This document shows, one piece after another, positions 47,583-58,969 of a stretch of 64,000 nt of DNA. The stretch is taken from the NCBI RefSeq assembly GCF_910592395.1, contig NC_088317.1, forward strand, positions 2,108,001 through 2,172,000, read 5' to 3'. The stretch is from Lineus longissimus (Eukaryota; Nemertea; Pilidiophora; Heteronemertea; Lineidae). Below the pieces are notes generated by a model. The model was given only the letters and a program-made list of their open reading frames with translations, ran no database searches and was not told where the DNA came from. Numbering within the stretch: the first letter of the stretch is position 1; each line of letters begins with the position of its first letter. Made by a program: the position numbers and the translations under genes.

Positions 47583-48626
47583 CTAGACGTTAACTTCATA
47601 TAAATGAACTGATTCCAAGAGAACCTGGCGATTCTTTGAGCCGGAAACTTGAACATGGAAAATGTTGCCAAATTTGTTCAACAGAATTTGTATCCTTTTT
47701 GGTTGCCGTTTAAACTTAATATCAACAGTTAACTGTTGAAGTTTCATTTCTAAATTTGGGGTGATGTTTGTTGTTTGTGCGCACACGACTTGAACTGCAT
47801 GCTTGATATGTACATTCAATGCAAATTTAGAAATATGCAGTGCAAATGCATTTTGAGGATTGCCCAATACATCAACAAATTTCTCATTGGGTTGCTTCAA
47901 GGTCATAATCTGATTTTGAACTTCATGCATCGGATTCAGAGAATAAAGCTTCGAAATCATGTTGCCTGTTCTTATTTGCTTTGAAGAAATGAAAAGGTAT
48001 TTCAAGAAGGATTGTGGAACAATAATAGCTGAGTGAACTCCTCGCAGGTAACACGAGTAGAGCGTAGCGAGTCTAAGGACTGTTTCAGGGCTGTGTATGA
48101 CTGAAATATTGAAGAGTGTCACCTCCTGGTCGCTGGCCACTGGGGAAAACAAAACGAAGTGTGTCTGTAGGTTGGTCAATTTCACTTTCATATTATTAAA
48201 AATTGCAAACTGGCTCTTCTTTGGGAGGGTTACTTTTCCGGTAAAACGTCCCACTCTAAAGTCAAAAAGCACCAGTTTTCTCCCAATTCCCATTATGACG
48301 AAATGGTTATAAGAAGTGAGGACAAATTGGGATTTTCTCTGATAATAAGTCGATTTGTAGAGAACCATGAAGGCCGTTTTGTTACGATTATGCGCATAAA
48401 CGAGAGTTCTGGTGTACGATTTAGGTCGTTCAGTAAAGTGAACCAATATGTAATCTAAATCCGGATTATAATGAAACATATGGTTATTTTTGTATGATTC
48501 GTCGTTCATATGGAGGCGCACGTTGGGTATAAGGTGCGCAGCATATTTGAATCTGTATTTCAAGAACCTTGTACCCTGTGTGTCAGTTAATAATGCATTG
48601 TATTGAACAGTACAATATCGATTCAC
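47583..48626 (-). CDS. ~347-codon ORF, unit 3
   Basis: The frame is full length. Across most of its length it is closest to unit 1 (QRKSQFVLTSYNHFVIMGIG, IHSPETVLRLATLYSCYLRG). Differences include TERPKSYTR for TERPIPYTR and MKVKLTNLQ for MKAKLSNLQ. Confidence 0.6.
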   Translation of the reverse strand: MNRYCTVQYNALLTDTQGTRFLKYRFKYAAHLIPNVRLHMNDESYKNNHMFHYNPDLDYILVHFTERPKSYTRTLVYAHNRNKTAFMVLYKSTYYQRKSQFVLTSYNHFVIMGIGRKLVLFDFRVGRFTGKVTLPKKSQFAIFNNMKVKLTNLQTHFVLFSPVASDQEVTLFNISVIHSPETVLRLATLYSCYLRGVHSAIIVPQSFLKYLFISSKQIRTGNMISKLYSLNPMHEVQNQIMTLKQPNEKFVDVLGNPQNAFALHISKFALNVHIKHAVQVVCAQTTNITPNLEMKLQQLTVDIKFKRQPKRIQILLNKFGNIFHVQVSGSKNRQVLLESVHLYEVNV

Positions 48627-48681
48627 TTTTTGAATGACTTATTTTTCGTTTTTTTTATATATTTCAACCAGACAATACAAT

Positions 48682-49179
48682 TTACCCCCTTACAGTACAT
48701 CGTGTCCTTTCCCAGCCACGGTACGTGTGACATTCCACGTACAACGAATGCCAAACGTTGAACCGACGCATTGAGTGGAGATGCCCGCGTCCCCAGCAAA
48801 TGTCCGACCAGAAAGGCACCCGATCAATACTGAGAGACGGGGACAGATTGCTGTAGCAATACCATATCGAGTACCTAGCCCAGGATAGGGTGAGCTTGAG
48901 GAAGAATGTGGCCGACTTCGGTGCAGTGAACAGATGATACTGACCCTTGTTAAAATCTTCACCAATAACGTTGGACGTAATTGTACGGATTGGCCTGCAC
49001 CTGCCCACAATAAACATGCGTATTATTGAAGTTGGGTCTCCAAGAAAAAGCACACACCAATACATTGCCACACTGGTCTCTCGTGCACTTTTCGACGGAA
49101 CCCCAAACCCCTTGGTATAGGGGTCTGAAGCCCTCCGGTGTTGCATGCCGCTGTTCGTGTAACTCATATATCTTACCAA
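48682..49179 (-). other. conserved open region, unit 3 (unassigned)
   Basis: It is nearly identical to the unit 1 segment, including the absence of the 15/18-nt insertion and the presence of the GTAAGA donor-like site. Confidence 0.3.
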
Positions 49180-49254
49180 AATGCCTGGACCAAATAAGTT
49201 CTTTGATTGTGCTTTATTGTATTATTACTTGTGTACATTTTACAAAGTTGGAAC

Positions 49255-49575
49255 TCAATAAAGACTGAAGTTTAAATTTTGGTCGAAGATTTGAGGGGGT
49301 ATTTTTGCTTCATGATTCTTGAACTTTACCTTCTTTTGGTAACCGTGACTCCCTTCAAACGCCAATGCCTCCTCCTCCTCCATGCACGTCCCCTTCTTCA
49401 TGCTCAACTGACAACATAACTCACCGTCATTTCGGTAAGCGATGAAGGTTGAACAGGCCGGTTTTCTCCCACAAAGTATCGTACATTTTATGAGGGAAAT
49501 AACGAATTGTCTCCCTAGATCGGGCTCCAGTAAAATCATGTCTGAGGCGAGTCTGCTGAATATTCCCTGAATCAT
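49255..49575 (-). CDS. PAN/apple-like exon, unit 3
   Basis: It has the same cysteine frame and length as unit 1, with MEEEEALAF in place of MRKEEALAF after the last cysteine. The rest is almost identical to unit 1. Confidence 0.45.
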   Translation of the reverse strand: MIQGIFSRLASDMILLEPDLGRQFVISLIKCTILCGRKPACSTFIAYRNDGELCCQLSMKKGTCMEEEEALAFEGSHGYQKKVKFKNHEAKIPPQIFDQNLNFSLY

Positions 49576-50455
49576 TTGGCATCGTGTTCAGATGATCGGT
49601 CAGAACTAATCGTCATATTCGACTAAAAGTAAAATCATTGTCATTTCCAATCAATTCCAAGTGATAACCACCCTAGAGAATCAATTCCCCAGATTGCCGA
49701 GAATCAGGCAGGCCTTCCAGTTTGCCGAGCTCGCCTGTCCTGGTGATAATACGCAGATCTGTACAATTTCTGCAATGATGTACTAGATACTAACGCACGT
49801 GATACTAAGAACATCGTCCAATAATTGGGATTATCAGATTACCTTGTCGGGCAGTAAAGTCCTCTTAGTAACCTTCAATCTGCCTGGAGACTGAATATTT
49901 CCATCAGCGACCAGTGGTTCAGAGAGAGTATCCTTCGATCTGCCTGGAGACTGAATATTTCCATCAGCGACCAGTGGTTCAGAGAGAGTATCCTTTGATC
50001 TGCTTGGAGAGTGAATATTTCTATCAGCGACACCTGATTACAAATAAGGGACGTCTATTGCGACCACATTCCTAGCGTCGGTCAAATGGAAAAGGTAGCA
50101 GGTCGCACCATTTATGACAACATTAAGTTTGTTAAACTTACTAGCTGTCGTTCAGCGACAACTTATTTCAAGTAAGGGACGTTTATGAAAGAACTATCTG
50201 ACATGATAGCAGCCCGAGTTTAAGCATCAGACGTCGATAGCACTTCCATTCAAAGTCTAACAATAAAACTGGCTCGACGACCGATTTTAGTCGCCGGAAA
50301 CTATTATCGGTAAAACGTGAAATCATGATTCAATCGATAACATCGACAATGCTAAGTAGCAATAGTACTGTGATGAATAATCAGATAAAATGGGTTTTAC
50401 TCGACATACCAAATATTTCTAAAATCTCAGTTTTTGTGGGCTGAACTTAAACCCC

Positions 50456-53398
50456 CTAGAAAAAAACGGGGAAGAAGAAGGACAGGAGGGCAGTGGTGGT
50501 TCCTCCAACCAGACTCAGCAGGTTACCAAACTTTGGGATGGTCTCGGCCACGAACAAGATCGCACACGTAAAGAGTGTTCGTATTACGATTCTCTTGATG
50601 CCAATTTCTGAAAGCAATGAGGACCTACCATCTTGAATTGTCCAATGCTTTCGGAAAGGTTATTTTTATGTGCTCACATGGGAAAGATAGATCCCTGAAG
50701 AACAACCCTGAGTTTGAACTTGAGAATGAATGTTCAGGCAGTGTTGAAAGTAATCACATGTGCACTATAATACATTAGGTACTTAGGTACTTACTTTGTG
50801 GTACTTTCAGTGCTCCTTCAATTTCCTGTAGCACTGGGTTGATGACGATAACGAATTCAAAGAGTAGGTGCAAAGTTAGAAGAATCTGTGCGACGTAGAG
50901 AAGTGGTCCATTGGCAACCTTGTACAGGGAGGCTATAACGTTGTCGTCTACCCCGCTGCCCAAGACTACGTACCCCGCCACGGCGACTGGTAAATACATA
51001 CAAAGAACCACTGAAAAAAGAGAGCAACATATCGGCATTGCAAAATAAAGGTAAATTAATTTATCATCCCTGAAACAACAGAAAACTGACCAATTTTGAT
51101 ATTAGGTCAGGGCTTGGTTTTGTAGTGGACAGCGCAGCGCTCCTGGGACAGGTTCAACGTAAGACTATTTCAGTGAAGGGAATCTGATAGATAAAGGTCA
51201 CTTTGGCGACTCTACTCTTGGTCTCTATGCTGTTATGAGAACGACTCCTTTCGGTAAGCACCACCAATGTGGCGTTGATTTAACCCACATGTGTAAGCGA
51301 TGTATACGGATTTGGAGAACTTGTCCTGTTCCTTCATGTCGTGTTGTATGGACAACAGGACAGGGTGGTTTCCGTAGGCGAAGAATATGGTCCCCAGCGA
51401 CATCAGGGCAGGTTTAATCTCGACAGGGTTGTGGTACACCTCGATCAAGTCCCTCGCCATAATGATTTTGGCGACTATGCAGATGCAGGCGATTGCGGTA
51501 GATGCCAAGGCTGCGATTGCGATGTGCCTGTGGAAGGTGGATGAAAGCATGGTCAGGGATCTGAAGTTGATAAATCGACTAACACGGTGCCTAGTTGAAT
51601 GAATATACCGCCTACAGGCCACAATCGACTCGCCCGAATCTTTACTCTAACGAATTTTAGAGGGGTGAAATGCACTCCTTACACCCCTTAATTTCACCAG
51701 CCACAAAATATCGGGCTGGTCTGGTCTGTTTCCAGAAATCTATTCCCGACGCAACAGGGTAAGTATCGGTTAGACATCGTGACTAAATTCCCCCAAGAAT
51801 ATGACCATTTGCTGGAAAGCTCTCTTCTTCTTTTCCTTCTGCAAAATTCGAAGTCAGCACGGGGGTCAGTACTAAAGTACATTTGGTTTCAACATTGTCT
51901 GTATCTTTGCCTCTTTCAATAATTTTGACTCTGGTTAGATCTTCATTTTATGAAATATCTGCAAAACATAGGTGAAGCCATTGGTCAATATGGGAAGAGC
52001 AAAATCACATGGAAAGCAAGTAATTTCCTCACCACATGTCCTTTGGACTCTCAAGCCAAGTTGGAGGCGTGAGAACAGCCACGATGATGATCATCCAATA
52101 GCAGAACGACACGTGTACACCGACGTCAGCGAGTAGTTCCTGAATGATTTCCGCCGCTAAAAGAACGAACACCACCCCCACTCCGAACTGGGTGAAGTCG
52201 ATGCACAAAGATACAGCATATCTGTAAGAAATATCCCCGAAAGGGAGGAGTTATCAAACCCTGTTGACATGACCATTCGTTGAAAAGCATTTGGGCAGGA
52301 GACTATTAAACTTTTGATGGAACTCACTTGTTTTCCATTGCCAGTTTGGATTTTAAGTTGTAGTTAGGAATACGATAGATGGCTAAAAATACCATCACTT
52401 TTCAAGGGGGTTGGGGACCCTTTACTTTCAGTTATATCAGATACCCTACATGCAGAGTGTTTTCACGGTCAGCCACGTTGGAGGGATGAACAATGATATG
52501 TTATGTTTATGTAACTTAACGGAGTCAAATTCTGTCATGGTGGTTTGTGCTTGCTTTCTTGTCCTGCTTTCTTGTCTGTGCCTCCATTATGGCAGGTGAT
52601 GACGTCAGGTGAGACCACTGTATCGAGTAACCTTACATCCTACCTTCCGACTTTGTTGTACGATCTGAACCCGACTGCAGGGTATGGATAACCTGTCCGA
52701 CCAACTCTGTACTCTGGATACAGTTCTCTCAGCATGAGCCAGCACTTCCCGAGGATGGAGCCAGTGTAGGCGGCCAAGAAGCTACAGATGCCGACCATGA
52801 CAATACCAACCCAGCCTGAAGACAGTTAGCTGAAGTTACTTTGGATTATGGCAGTTTCGTTCAAAGGAGCATTAGGTTTTTTGGAGCAGGAGTTGTCGGA
52901 CAAGAGCACGTTGGCCTCATGAGAGAATTTCTTCGTTTGTGTCTTGTTTGTCACAATCAAGATCTGCATCATTACCTTTACATCGTTTATTATTGAAACA
53001 ATAAATTAAATAGAGAAAACATTTGGATCTGTATCGAAATATTTGAATATTTTGATGAGCGAGGCCAAAGATAACAAACATTCAGCCGGGGTGTCGAACG
53101 TAAATTAAAACTCTATCAATTGAAATGAAGGAGATTTATTGACCACAGATTTCCTTCTTTTACTTTTCTTACCTAAGTTATCAACCGCTTTAGGAAGTGC
53201 CAGGATGCCGCTGCCGGCCATGCCCCCAATGATGAACACGACGGCACCGGGAACGGTCAGGCTCTTGTGGCTGACGATATCAACCGAGTCCAGAGGGTCC
53301 CCTTCATCGCGAGACCGGTTATCACTCTGTATGCTTGGCGCAAGATAGTCCGTCGAACCAGCCATTTCCGTGTCTTTAGAATTATCCTCGGCCCCCAT
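50456..53398 (-). CDS. amino acid transporter, unit 4, C-terminally truncated by the duplication junction
   Basis: Exons 53173-53398, 52644-52815, 52033-52221, 51289-51527, 50795-51010 and 50456-50607 join in frame to 397 residues. From exon 1 to exon 5 the copy matches unit 1 base for base at a fixed offset of 23330, with very few changes. The frame ends in TAG right after FFPVFF, where the unit boundary cuts exon 6. It therefore lacks the final 63 residues and last membrane helix (HYEIMIVAVLIGIAATYAA in unit 1). It could encode an altered protein, or be a young pseudogene that has not yet decayed. Confidence 0.75.
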
Positions 53399-54734
53399 TG
53401 TGTAATTGAAAGATTTTTCCAAAGGAATAGATGTTTCTCACGAAAAACCTTTAAATCTGGACACAGTTAGCTCAATAATTGGATGTCCCACTAGAATATG
53501 AAAGAAGCAAAGTTGAAGTCTTGATCTCAAGATGAGAACCGTACTGTTTCCAATGCGATTTTTACTGCCGAAAATATTTGGTTGCAGTTCCTTCTTCTTC
53601 TTCTGCGTTCAGATTTTCATAACCATTATAACCTCAAGTCGTGCGCCGAGACAAAATCGGCTGTTTGTTGCAGGTCTTCGGCAGTTTCTTCTAAAGGGCT
53701 CATGGCAGCTCTTGCTGATTGCCATTCAGGCCCTTAAACAAACATAAAAAGTAAAAAAATTCGATATCCACGTATGCACAATCGACCGGAAGTCTCACGT
53801 AAATTCACTTATCCCTTGTGATTGGTTCGATCAACACCGCTGAAACAAAATTCAGAGGCTGCGATTGGCCACACGAAGGGAGTGGCTTCAGTTGAACTGC
53901 TGTTGGAAGTGTCAAATGGATATCCACGACTATCAAACAATATGGAAATCTATATGTCAAACGTAATACAACGCAAATCATATGGTCTTGAGTTTTGGCC
54001 TCAATTATCCAGCAGTGACACTGTCATGACAGTTCGTTCTATTTTATGTTTAATTTGATACGGTAAGGCCGATCTTTCGTGAGAGAACAAGATAAGGCGA
54101 AGGTCAACTGATAAGCAGGTCACATCTGATTCGAGCGTCGTAAGAAAAACAGCTATTCTTACACTTTACCAGGGAGCTTTTGGCTGATAACCAAAGGTCA
54201 GCCATATACAACGTTCATTGTCTAAATTAATCATTGATTAAAAGTGAATGACCAGTCTACATGTATTTTGGGGAGGTCTACACTCTCTGTTACGCTTCGA
54301 GTTCTGTTTTGTGAAATCATGTCAAATGTTTCTGGTTCAATGACCTAGACTACCACACATTCGTTCAAACATGGCCGACGGTTGTTCAAAACATGGCGGA
54401 CGGGCGTCTGTGTTTTCTAACTTGGCCGCTAGGGTTTTTGCGAGTGCATGTCAGCTTTGACCAACGCCATGTTTTTCTAATTTGTGAGAGTAGTAACGGG
54501 AGATTATGCAGGACAGACGCTAATGATAATACATGTATTTATCATGTGATTGAGAAGTGAAAATACCACCACTTTGTCCCAACTTACGGATGTATATATC
54601 TCTGGCGACCACTCCACAGAAACCATGTCATTGGCTCCCGCTCGTCCTTCCTTGGACTGGAAAATATCTTCACGACTGTTTTAAGCATGAATTTATCATG
54701 TTCCAGCAAATTCCGTTCATTCGGTTCTGTTGCG

Positions 54735-55656
54735 TTAATTCGGTGAGGCCTCCAGGCGGTATATTCCAACTCGTTCAAAGTGAATTTTGGAATCCTTCTT
54801 CGTGGTTTCAAGAAACGCAATGTGACCGTTTTTTAATTTTTGGAAATCTTTCTGCTTTTTACCTGTTATATTGCAATTACATGCAATACTTATCAATCCC
54901 AATAATGGTTTTTTTTCGTTCGTTGTCATGACCATCCCGGGAACAACCCAATAGGAAGCCGAAAATTGAAAGAAGGTTACCGGAATGCCCACCGAATACA
55001 TTAACCGTGAAAATATCATTCGCTACCGCTACCGCAGTTAACGTTATGTACGCGTGTGATGCACGTACCTTTGAAATTGGGATCTGATAATTCGTCATGG
55101 CATAACCGCGGCTCCGCCTGTACCATTGAAAAAACAACGCACCACCTTTTATCAGAACTGATACCAGGTCACCTCCCGGTGAAAAAAATAGGTCGAACGT
55201 TTTACTAAATTGGAGTCGTATACCATGTGTAAAACCGATAGTTATCCAACGACCAGTTATATTATATACAGTGGTGTACACCGTGGTTATCAGCAATTTA
55301 TCGAATTTCGAACAGCCAATGACAGCTTTTCCATTGGTGCCAAATTGCCCGTAAAGTGCAAACATACGACGTTGGACTTGCACTCGAAGACATGTTTCAG
55401 AGATCGGTAAGATACAGTGACCTTTGATTTCACCCGTGACGTAGTTATACAGATAAAAGCTAAAAACACTCCCTTCCTCTTTAAAAAGGATCAGATACTT
55501 TCCAGTTTTGATAAACGACATTTCATAATTCACAGCAAGGAATGCCGTTTTGTATAATAGTACGTAATTTACACCTACCGATCGATAAACTTGAAGCTTA
55601 CTGGTTGGAGACTCATCGTTTTGTTTAAGAGACACCAGCTCACCAGATAATAGCAT
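54735..55656 (-). pseudogene. ~306-codon ORF, unit 4, frameshifted
   Basis: The frame from ATG 55656 stays open to 54877 (259 codons) but leaves the family frame after DNERKKT. There a G/T run is one base longer than in units 1 and 5. The rest of the protein continues in another frame to 54735. If the 3' part is normally spliced out this may not matter; otherwise the C-terminal ~45 residues are lost. Other changes: EMSFIKTGK for EMWFTKTGK. Confidence 0.5.
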
Positions 55657-56035
55657 AAAAAAGCAGTCGTATTTACCTATGGTGAACGGAGGCAGAATGG
55701 ATCCTCTGCTGTGAAGATTATAACGAAAGGACGGGAAGTTCTTTGGAGAGAATGCATGCAGTTGTAATAACTGTTAAACGTCACCGATAGCTTTGACTTT
55801 GAATGCGATGAAGATTCCCTAAGGGTACATGTAACTTGCCATGTGTGACAGTACATTTTAGCCCCGTAAATTAGGAATAGTCTGGCTTAATTGAAGAATC
55901 CCATGTCGGCAACCGTCGTACTGCCGAGCAGTTGTCCTGAACATTCCCGAGCATAAATTATGACACGCGAAGTTTTCCGATTGCATCATGACTAACTGAC
56001 TCGAGAGAAGCATCGCCGCACTAAATATTTAGAGT

Positions 56036-57085
56036 CTAGACGTTAACTTCATATAAATGAACTGATTCCAAGAGAACCTGGCGATTCTTTGAGCCGGAAA
56101 CTTGAACATGGAAAATGTTGCCAAATTTGTTCAACATAATTTGTATCCATTTTGGTCGCCTTTTAAACTTAATATCAACAGTTAACTGTTGAAGTTTCAT
56201 TTCTAAATTTGAGGTGATGTTTTTTGTTTGTGCGCACACAACTTGAACTGCATGCTTGATATGTAAATTCAAATTCAATGCAAATTTAGAAATAGGCAGT
56301 GCAAATGTAATTTGAGGATTGCCCAATACATCAACAAATTTCTCATTTGGTTGCTTCAAGGTCATAATCTGATTTTGAACTTCATGCATCGGATTCAGAG
56401 AATAAAGCTTCGAAATCATGTTGCCTGTTTTCATTTGCTTTGAAGAAATGAAAAGGTATTTCAAGAAGGATTGTGGAACAATAATAGCTGAGTGAACTCC
56501 TCGCAGGTAAAACGAGTAGAACGTAGTGAGTCTAAGGACTGTTTCAGGGCTATGTATGACTGAAATATTGAAGAGTGTCACCTCCTGGTCGCCGGCCACT
56601 GGGGAAAGCAAAGCGAAGTGTGTCTGTAGGTTGGACAATATCGCTTTCATATTATTAAAAATTGTAAACTGGCTCTTCTTTGGGAGTGTTACTTTTCCGA
56701 GAAAAAGCCCCCATCTAAAGTCAAAAAGTACCAGTTTTCTCCCAATTCCCATTATTTGGAAATGGTTATAAGAATCGAGGAAAAATGTGGATTTTCTCCG
56801 AACATAAGTTGAGTTGTAGAGAACCATGAAGGCCGTTTTGTTACGATTATGCGCATAAACGAGAGTTCTTGTGTACGGTATAGGTCGTTCAGTAAAGTGA
56901 ACCAATATGTAATCTAAACCCGGATTATAACGAAGCATAAGGTTGTTTTTGTATGATTCGTCGTTCATATGGAGGCGCACGTTGGGTATAAGATGCGCAG
57001 CATATTTGAATCTGTATTTCAAGATCCTTGTACCCTGTGTGTCAGTTAATAATGCATTGTATTGAACAGTACAATATCGATTCAC
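56036..57085 (-). CDS. ~347-codon ORF, unit 4 (most diverged copy)
   Basis: The frame has 349 codons. A 6-nt insertion adds two residues (ALNLNLHIKH against ALNVHIKH) without breaking it. It has the largest set of replacements, grouped at TYVRRKSTFFLDSYNHFQIM and FDFRWGLFLGKV. The stop and the C-terminus are conserved. Confidence 0.6.
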   Translation of the reverse strand: MNRYCTVQYNALLTDTQGTRILKYRFKYAAHLIPNVRLHMNDESYKNNLMLRYNPGLDYILVHFTERPIPYTRTLVYAHNRNKTAFMVLYNSTYVRRKSTFFLDSYNHFQIMGIGRKLVLFDFRWGLFLGKVTLPKKSQFTIFNNMKAILSNLQTHFALLSPVAGDQEVTLFNISVIHSPETVLRLTTFYSFYLRGVHSAIIVPQSFLKYLFISSKQMKTGNMISKLYSLNPMHEVQNQIMTLKQPNEKFVDVLGNPQITFALPISKFALNLNLHIKHAVQVVCAQTKNITSNLEMKLQQLTVDIKFKRRPKWIQIMLNKFGNIFHVQVSGSKNRQVLLESVHLYEVNV

Positions 57086-57148
57086 GTTTTGAAAGACTTA
57101 TTTTTCGTTTCTTTTTAGATATTTCAACCAGACAATATAATTTGCCCC

Positions 57149-57988
57149 TTACAGTACATCGTGTCCTTTCCCAGCCACGGTACGTGTGACAATCCACGTA
57201 CAACGAATGCCAAACGTTGAACCGATGCATTGAGTGGAGATGCCCGCGTCCCCAGCAAATGTCCGGCCAGAAAGGCACCCGATCAATACTGAGAGACGGG
57301 GACAGATTGCTGTAGCAATATCATATCGAGTAGCCCAGGATAGAGTGAGCTTGAGGAAGAATGTGGCCGACACCTGTGCAGTACACAGATGATACTGACC
57401 CTTGTTAAAATCTTCACCAATAAAGTAGGACGTAATTGTACGGATTGGCCTGCATCTGCCCACAATAAACATGCGTATTATTGAAGTTGGGTCTCCAATA
57501 AAAAACACACACCAATATGCGCATAAAGATGGCATTGCCACAATGGTCTCTCGTGAACTTTTCGACGGAACCCCAAACCCCTTGGTATAGGGGTCTGAAG
57601 CCCTCCTGTGTTGCGTGCCATTGTTCGTGTAACTCTTATACCTAACCAAAATGCCTGGACCAAATACATTCATTGTTGTATTGTAACTTGTGTACATTTT
57701 ACATTGTTGGGGTATTTTTGCTTCATGATTCTTGAACTTTACCTTCTTTTGGTAACCGTGACTCCCTTCAAACGCCAATGCCTCCTCCTTCTCAATGCAC
57801 GTCCCCTTCTTCATGCTAAACTGACAACATAACTCGCCGTCATTCCGGTAAGCGATGAAGGTTGAACAGGCCGGTTTTCTCCCACAGAGTATCGTACATT
57901 TTATGAGGGAAATAACGAATTGTCTCCCTAGATCGGGCTCTAGCAAAATCATGTCTGAGGCGAGTCTGCTGAATATTCCCTGAATCAT
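57149..57988 (-). CDS. PAN/apple-like exon fused to the unassigned open region, unit 4
   Basis: A ~75-bp deletion between the two segments removes the stop seen in units 1-3, so one 279-codon frame runs through both. The PAN-like part (57700-57988) keeps its cysteines. Within the second part a 15-nt insertion (against units 1 and 3) and a ~6-bp deletion near LSWATRYD occur. Whether the fusion is translated is unknown; the likely donor after the PAN-like part is still present. Confidence 0.35.
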   Translation of the reverse strand: MIQGIFSRLASDMILLEPDLGRQFVISLIKCTILCGRKPACSTFIAYRNDGELCCQFSMKKGTCIEKEEALAFEGSHGYQKKVKFKNHEAKIPQQCKMYTSYNTTMNVFGPGILVRYKSYTNNGTQHRRASDPYTKGFGVPSKSSRETIVAMPSLCAYWCVFFIGDPTSIIRMFIVGRCRPIRTITSYFIGEDFNKGQYHLCTAQVSATFFLKLTLSWATRYDIATAICPRLSVLIGCLSGRTFAGDAGISTQCIGSTFGIRCTWIVTRTVAGKGHDVL

Positions 57989-58793
57989 TTGGCATCGTGT
58001 TCAGATGATCGGTTAGAACTAATTGTCATATTCGACTAAAAGTAAAATCATTGTCATTTCCATTCAATTCCAAGTGATAACCACCCTAGAGAATCAATTC
58101 CCCAGATTGCCGAGAATCAGGCAGGCCTTCCAGTTTGCCGAGCTCGCCTGTCCTGGTGATAATACGCAGATCTGTACAACTTCTGCAATGATGTACTAGA
58201 TACTAATATACGTGATACCTGAGAACATCGTCCAATAATCGGGATTATCAGATCAGCTTGTCGGGCAGCAAGGTCCTCTTAGTAACCTTCAATATGCCTG
58301 GAGACTGAATATTTCCATCAGCGACCAGTGGTTCAGAGAGAGTATCCTTCGATCCGCCTGGAGACTGAATATTTCCATCAGCGACCAGTGGTTTTGAGAG
58401 AGTATCCTTTGATCTGCTTGGAGAGTGAATATTTCTATCAGCGACACCTGATTACAAATAAGGGACGTCTATTGCGACCACATCCCTAGCGTCGGTCAAA
58501 TGGAAAAGGTAGCAAGTCGCACCATTTATGACAAAAACAAGTTTGTTAAACTTACTAGCTATCTATCGTTCAGCGACAATTTATTTCAAGTAAGGCACGT
58601 TTATGGAAGAACTATCTGACATGATAGCAGCCCGAGTTTAAGCATCAGACGTCGATAGCACTTCCATTCAAAGTTTAACAATAAAACTGGCTCGACGATC
58701 GATTTTAGTCGCCGGAAACTATTATCGGTAAAAGTGAAATCATGATTCAATCGATAACATCGACAATGCTAAGTAGCAATAGTACTGTGATCA

Positions 58794-58892
58794 ATAATCC
58801 ATTTTCTTTTGTTGCTAGCATACATTGTGATTTTGCACCCCTAAACAATGTATACATAAGGGATACACTGGAGATGTACAGGGTGTTAATCA
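58794..58892. other. ~97-bp insertion specific to unit 4
   Basis: Between TGTGAT and AATCAGATAAAATGGG, where units 1-3 are contiguous, unit 4 holds about 97 extra bases containing AACAATGTATACATAAGGG. The ends TCAATAAT and TTAATCAA may be a short target duplication. It could be a small mobile element. Confidence 0.5.
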
Positions 58893-58969
58893 AATCAGAT
58901 AAAATGGGTTTTACTCGACATACCAAATATTTCTAAAATCTCAGTTTTTGTGGGCTGAACTTAAACCCC

